NCBI RefSeq assembly: GCF_937988725.1 | Contig: NZ_CALKHS010000002.1 | Coordinates: 1-33,065, forward strand | Direction of reading: 5' to 3' | Length of the DNA stretch: 33,065 nt | Origin: an uncultured Castellaniella sp. | GTDB taxonomy: Bacteria; Pseudomonadota; Gammaproteobacteria; Burkholderiales; Burkholderiaceae_B | In this document: positions 30,150-33,065 of the stretch, one piece after another | How positions within the stretch are numbered: the first letter of the stretch is position 1 | How the letters are laid out: each line of letters begins with the position of its first letter | Translations under genes and position numbers: made by a program | The notes under the pieces: model-generated | What the model was told of the DNA's origin: nothing | Database searches by the model: none | Seen by the model: the letters and a program-made list of their open reading frames with translations, nothing else

Positions 30150-31376
30150 CTAGGTCAGTGTGACCCGGGCGAATTTACGTTTGCCGACCTGCATGACGTA
30201 GGTGCCGGCCGGCAGTTGCAAGGATTTGTCTTCGATACGGTCGCCGTCGATGCGCACGCCGCCCTGCTCGACATTGCGTTGGGCTTCGGATGCCGAAGCG
30301 GCCAGGCCCGATTCCCGCAGGACTTTCAGGATGCCCATGGGGGCAGACCCGGCCGTGATTTCCGGCAGGTTTTCGGGGATGGCGCCGTCGCGGAACTGCG
30401 CATTGAAGTGTTCCAGCGCCAGGGCGCCCTGGCCCGCGCCGTGGAAGCGGTCGACGATTTCCCGGGCCAGCAGGACTTTGGCGTCGCGCGGGTTGCGCCC
30501 GCCGGTGACATCCGCCTGCAGGGCGGCGATCTCGTCCAGCGAACGGAACGACAGCAATTCGAAATAGCGCCACATCAGCGTGTCGGAAATCGACATCAGC
30601 TTGCCGAACATGGAATCGGGGGCTTCCGTGATGCCGATGTAGTTGCCCTTCGATTTGGACATCTTTTCGACACCGTCGGTGCCTTCCAGCAGCGGCATGG
30701 TCAGCACGCACTGGGGTTCCTGGCCGTATTCCTTCTGCAGTTCGCGGCCCACCAGCAAGTTGAACTTCTGGTCCGTGCCACCCAGTTCGAGATCGGCCTT
30801 CAGCGCCACGGAATCGTAGCCCTGCAGCAGGGGATACAGGAATTCGTGCACCGAGATCGGCACCCCGCCCCGGAACCGGCGCGTGAAATCGTCGCGTTCC
30901 ATCATGCGGGCCACGGTATAGCGCGACGCCAGCTGGATCAGCCCGCGCGAGCCCAGCGGGTCGCACCATTCGGAGTTGTAGCGGATTTCCGTGCGGTCCG
31001 GGTCCAGCACCAGGCTGGCCTGGGCGTAGTAGGTCTTGGCGTTGTCGCGGATCTGTTCGGGCGTGAGCGGCGGGCGGGTGGCGTTGCGCCCGCTGGGGTC
31101 GCCGATCTGCGCCGTGAAGTCGCCGATCAGGAAGATCACCGTATGGCCGAGGTCCTGCAGCTGGCGCATCTTGTTCAGGACGACCGTATGCCCCAGATGG
31201 ATGTCCGGCGCCGTCGGATCCAGGCCCAATTTGATGCGCAAGGGCGTGCCGGTCGCGCGGCTGCGGGCCAGCTTGGTGGCGAATTCAGAGGCGACGAGCA
31301 ATTCATCGCAGCCCCGCTGGGCCACGCGCAGATCATGGGCAATCTGGGGGTCGTCGGAGGCGTTGGGGGACGGCAT
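30150..31376 (-). CDS. tyrS: Tyrosyl-tRNA synthetase
   Basis: The protein has 408 residues. LGLDPTAPDIHLGHTVVLNK carries the HIGH-type motif (HLGH), GDFTAQIGDPSGRN binds tyrosine and ATP, and EKMSKSKGNYIG is the KMSKS loop. The C-terminal S4 RNA-binding domain begins about residue 345 (VEQGGVRIDGDRIED). This is the TyrZ-like subclass in which the HIGH motif is HLGH. It is divergent from the M23 peptidase gene, with a 254-base control region between. Confidence 0.97.
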   Translation of the reverse strand: MPSPNASDDPQIAHDLRVAQRGCDELLVASEFATKLARSRATGTPLRIKLGLDPTAPDIHLGHTVVLNKMRQLQDLGHTVIFLIGDFTAQIGDPSGRNATRPPLTPEQIRDNAKTYYAQASLVLDPDRTEIRYNSEWCDPLGSRGLIQLASRYTVARMMERDDFTRRFRGGVPISVHEFLYPLLQGYDSVALKADLELGGTDQKFNLLVGRELQKEYGQEPQCVLTMPLLEGTDGVEKMSKSKGNYIGITEAPDSMFGKLMSISDTLMWRYFELLSFRSLDEIAALQADVTGGRNPRDAKVLLAREIVDRFHGAGQGALALEHFNAQFRDGAIPENLPEITAGSAPMGILKVLRESGLAASASEAQRNVEQGGVRIDGDRIEDKSLQLPAGTYVMQVGKRKFARVTLT

Positions 31377-31630
31377 GGTAACTGATCTATCAGAAAAATT
31401 GAAAAAATGCTCGAAAAAACGAGACTAATGCGCTAGCATAACGTGCCATCGCAGCTTCTGTACAACACATTCGACGCCCGAGCAGACGGCGGAACCTCAT
31501 ATTAGCAGAGCCCTTCCGTTGCAGGTGACACGTCAGGCAGGCCCGCTGTCGCGCATTCCGATGCGTCGCGCCTTCCGGACCCGGCACCCAGGCCCGGCTG
31601 CATTCGATCCGATCACGCCCATCTCCGCCC

Positions 31631-32962
31631 ATGATGCCTGACGCCCACCAGACACAACGCCACCGCCATATCACTCGCAGTCTGCTTTTCGCCGCCGGGG
31701 GCCTGTTTCTGACCGCCGCCGCATTGGCCGTCGTCAAGCCCACCACACCGCCCGAACCGATCTTCCAGGCCCGCCAGACGCTCGATCTGCCCCCCATGGG
31801 CGCCGACCCGCACAGCTCCAAGCCCTACATCGCGTCCACCCGCATCCGCCGGGGCGACACGGTCTCCGATCTGCTGAACCGGCTGGGCATCAGCGAAGAC
31901 GGCCTGCTGACCTTCCTGACCCACGAGGAAAGCGCCCGGTCCATCTACAAGCTCTACCCCGGCCGCACCGTGCAGGCCGCCCTGGACGACCAGGGCAACA
32001 TGGTCTGGCTGCGCTACGCCCACACGCCCGGCAGCAGCGTCAAATCCGGCATCGAATCCGCCTGGCTGGAAATCCGCCCCGACGGACACGGCAACTTCAC
32101 CGCGAATGAACGCACCACGGCCGCCGTTCCGGAAACCCGGGTCGCCGAAGGCGAAATCAGCAGTTCCCTGTTCGGCGCCGCCGACGAGGCCCAGCTGCCC
32201 GACGCCATCACCCTGGAAATGGTGGACATCCTGGGCAGCCGCATCGACTTCCTGAAAGATCTGCGCAAAGGCGACCGCTTCCGCATCGTCTACGACGCCT
32301 ACATGCACGACGGCGAGGAAGTCGGCGCCGGCCGCATCCGCGCCCTGGAGTTCATCAACAAGGGCAAGACCTACAGCGCCGTCTGGTTCCAGGGCGCCGA
32401 GGGCAAGGGCGGCTACTACGACTTCTCCGGAGCCAGCCTGAAGGGCGCCTTCCTGCGCACGGCCATCAAGTTCACCCGGATCAGTTCGCGGTTCGGCATG
32501 CGCATGCACCCGATCCACAAGAAATGGACCGGGCACAAGGGCGTCGATTACGCCGCGCCTTCGGGCACCCCGATCCACGCCACCGCCGACGGCACCGTCG
32601 AATTCATCGGCCAGCAGAACGGCTACGGCAACGTCATCATCCTGAAGAACTTCGGCAAATACTCCACGCTGTACGGCCACCAGAGCCGCTTCGCCAAGGG
32701 CCTGAAAAAAGGCGACCACGTCCAGCAGGGCGACCTGATCGGCTACGTCGGCCAGACCGGCTGGGCCACCGGGCCTCACCTGCACTACGAATTCCGCATC
32801 AACAACCAGCCGGTGGACCCTCTGGCCGCCGACCTGCCGGTGGCCCGCCCGCTGGACGGCGCGGACCGGAAAGCCTTCCAGTCCCTGGTCGCCCGCTACC
32901 AGCCGCAGATGAACATGCTGGCGCGGCTGCAGGACAGCCGCATCCAGATCGCCGCGCGCTGA
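31631..32962 (+). CDS. M23-family metallopeptidase (MepM/NlpD-like murein endopeptidase)
   Basis: The protein has 443 residues. A single membrane helix (about 17-36) anchors it in the inner membrane with the rest in the periplasm. RIRRGDTVSDLLNRLGISED near 72-91 is the LysM/OapA-like domain. The M23 domain contains GHKGVDYAAPSG with metal ligands H302 and D306, and GPHLHYEFR with H383 and H385. It cleaves peptide cross-bridges to allow wall growth. Placement between tyrS (divergent) and anmK is conserved in betaproteobacteria. ATGs at 31631 and 31634 are both possible starts. Confidence 0.95.
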   Translation: MMPDAHQTQRHRHITRSLLFAAGGLFLTAAALAVVKPTTPPEPIFQARQTLDLPPMGADPHSSKPYIASTRIRRGDTVSDLLNRLGISEDGLLTFLTHEESARSIYKLYPGRTVQAALDDQGNMVWLRYAHTPGSSVKSGIESAWLEIRPDGHGNFTANERTTAAVPETRVAEGEISSSLFGAADEAQLPDAITLEMVDILGSRIDFLKDLRKGDRFRIVYDAYMHDGEEVGAGRIRALEFINKGKTYSAVWFQGAEGKGGYYDFSGASLKGAFLRTAIKFTRISSRFGMRMHPIHKKWTGHKGVDYAAPSGTPIHATADGTVEFIGQQNGYGNVIILKNFGKYSTLYGHQSRFAKGLKKGDHVQQGDLIGYVGQTGWATGPHLHYEFRINNQPVDPLAADLPVARPLDGADRKAFQSLVARYQPQMNMLARLQDSRIQIAAR

Positions 32963-33026
32963 TGCCCCGGAGCGCCCCCTGCCTGCGGCGGGGGCCCGCC
33001 CCTCCCCCTTTCCAAGTCCAGGCGCC

Positions 33027-33065
33027 CTGCGCAGCAGCTATTTAATCGGCCTGATGTCGGGCACC
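33027..33065 (+). CDS. anmK: Anhydro-N-acetylmuramic acid kinase, first codons only
   Basis: The last 27 bases of the window encode YLIGLMSGT, the invariant beginning of AnmK (GLMSGTSLDG), cut by the window edge. In this frame no ATG, GTG or TTG precedes it back to the M23 stop, so the start must be the CTG at 33027, another unusual codon, or the internal ATG at 33054. The enzyme phosphorylates 1,6-anhydro-MurNAc released by lytic transglycosylases such as the MltD encoded in this window, returning it to the cell-wall cycle. Identity is good; the exact start is uncertain. Confidence 0.75.
   Translation, partial: MRSSYLIGLMSGT

Overview
The window is a junction between a mobile island and the core chromosome of a high-GC betaproteobacterium. 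Alcaligenaceae (Bordetella/Achromobacter/Castellaniella-like) is the best guess, from the core gene order gloB-mltD-fabI, methyltransferase-rnhA-dnaQ, glyA-nrdR-ribD-ribE and tyrS-M23 peptidase-anmK, and from the protein sequences. No database search was possible, so the genus is not fixed.

Island (1 to about 11446). This part is visibly less GC-rich and full of mobile debris. At the left edge a VOC-family gene is cut off after 36 codons by what looks like an IS3-type end. Next comes a tightly coupled minus-strand operon of six genes (7266 down to 293): a ribbon-helix-helix regulator, a NADAR-family N-glycosidase-like protein, a SIS-HAD fusion, a phosphoribosyltransferase-like protein, an Orc1/Cdc6-like P-loop ATPase and a protein I do not recognise. 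Their starts and stops overlap or nearly touch. I read this as a probable nucleotide/ribosyl-chemistry conflict (anti-phage) system, and it is the most interesting object in the window. Upstream are a frameshifted IS5-type transposase remnant, a gene-poor stretch, and a RepA-like ATPase with an AlpA-like small DNA-binding protein, flanked by two copies of the same long palindrome. The island closes with an intact ISL3-family insertion sequence (10027-11331, perfect 8-bp target duplication) and a short att-like stretch at the 3' end of tRNA-Val(CAC). No integrase gene is present in the window.

Catabolic block (11522-19801). Eight minus-strand genes follow: a TRAP transporter (small permease, large permease, binding protein), two SnoaL-like proteins, two short-chain dehydrogenases and an FAD-dependent dehydrogenase. 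A divergent GntR/FCD regulator (19100-19801) sits next to them, with GTATAC-type palindromes in the shared control region. The logic is uptake of an organic acid or related small molecule followed by successive oxidations. The substrate cannot be read from sequence.

Housekeeping block (19858-33065). dnaQ, rnhA and a methyltransferase are divergent from gloB, mltD, fabI and a DUF4262-like gene. Then tRNA-Ser(GGA) with a strong terminator, the ribE-ribD-nrdR-glyA run, a PEBP-family protein and tyrS on the minus strand, and finally an M23 peptidase and the first codons of anmK on the plus strand.
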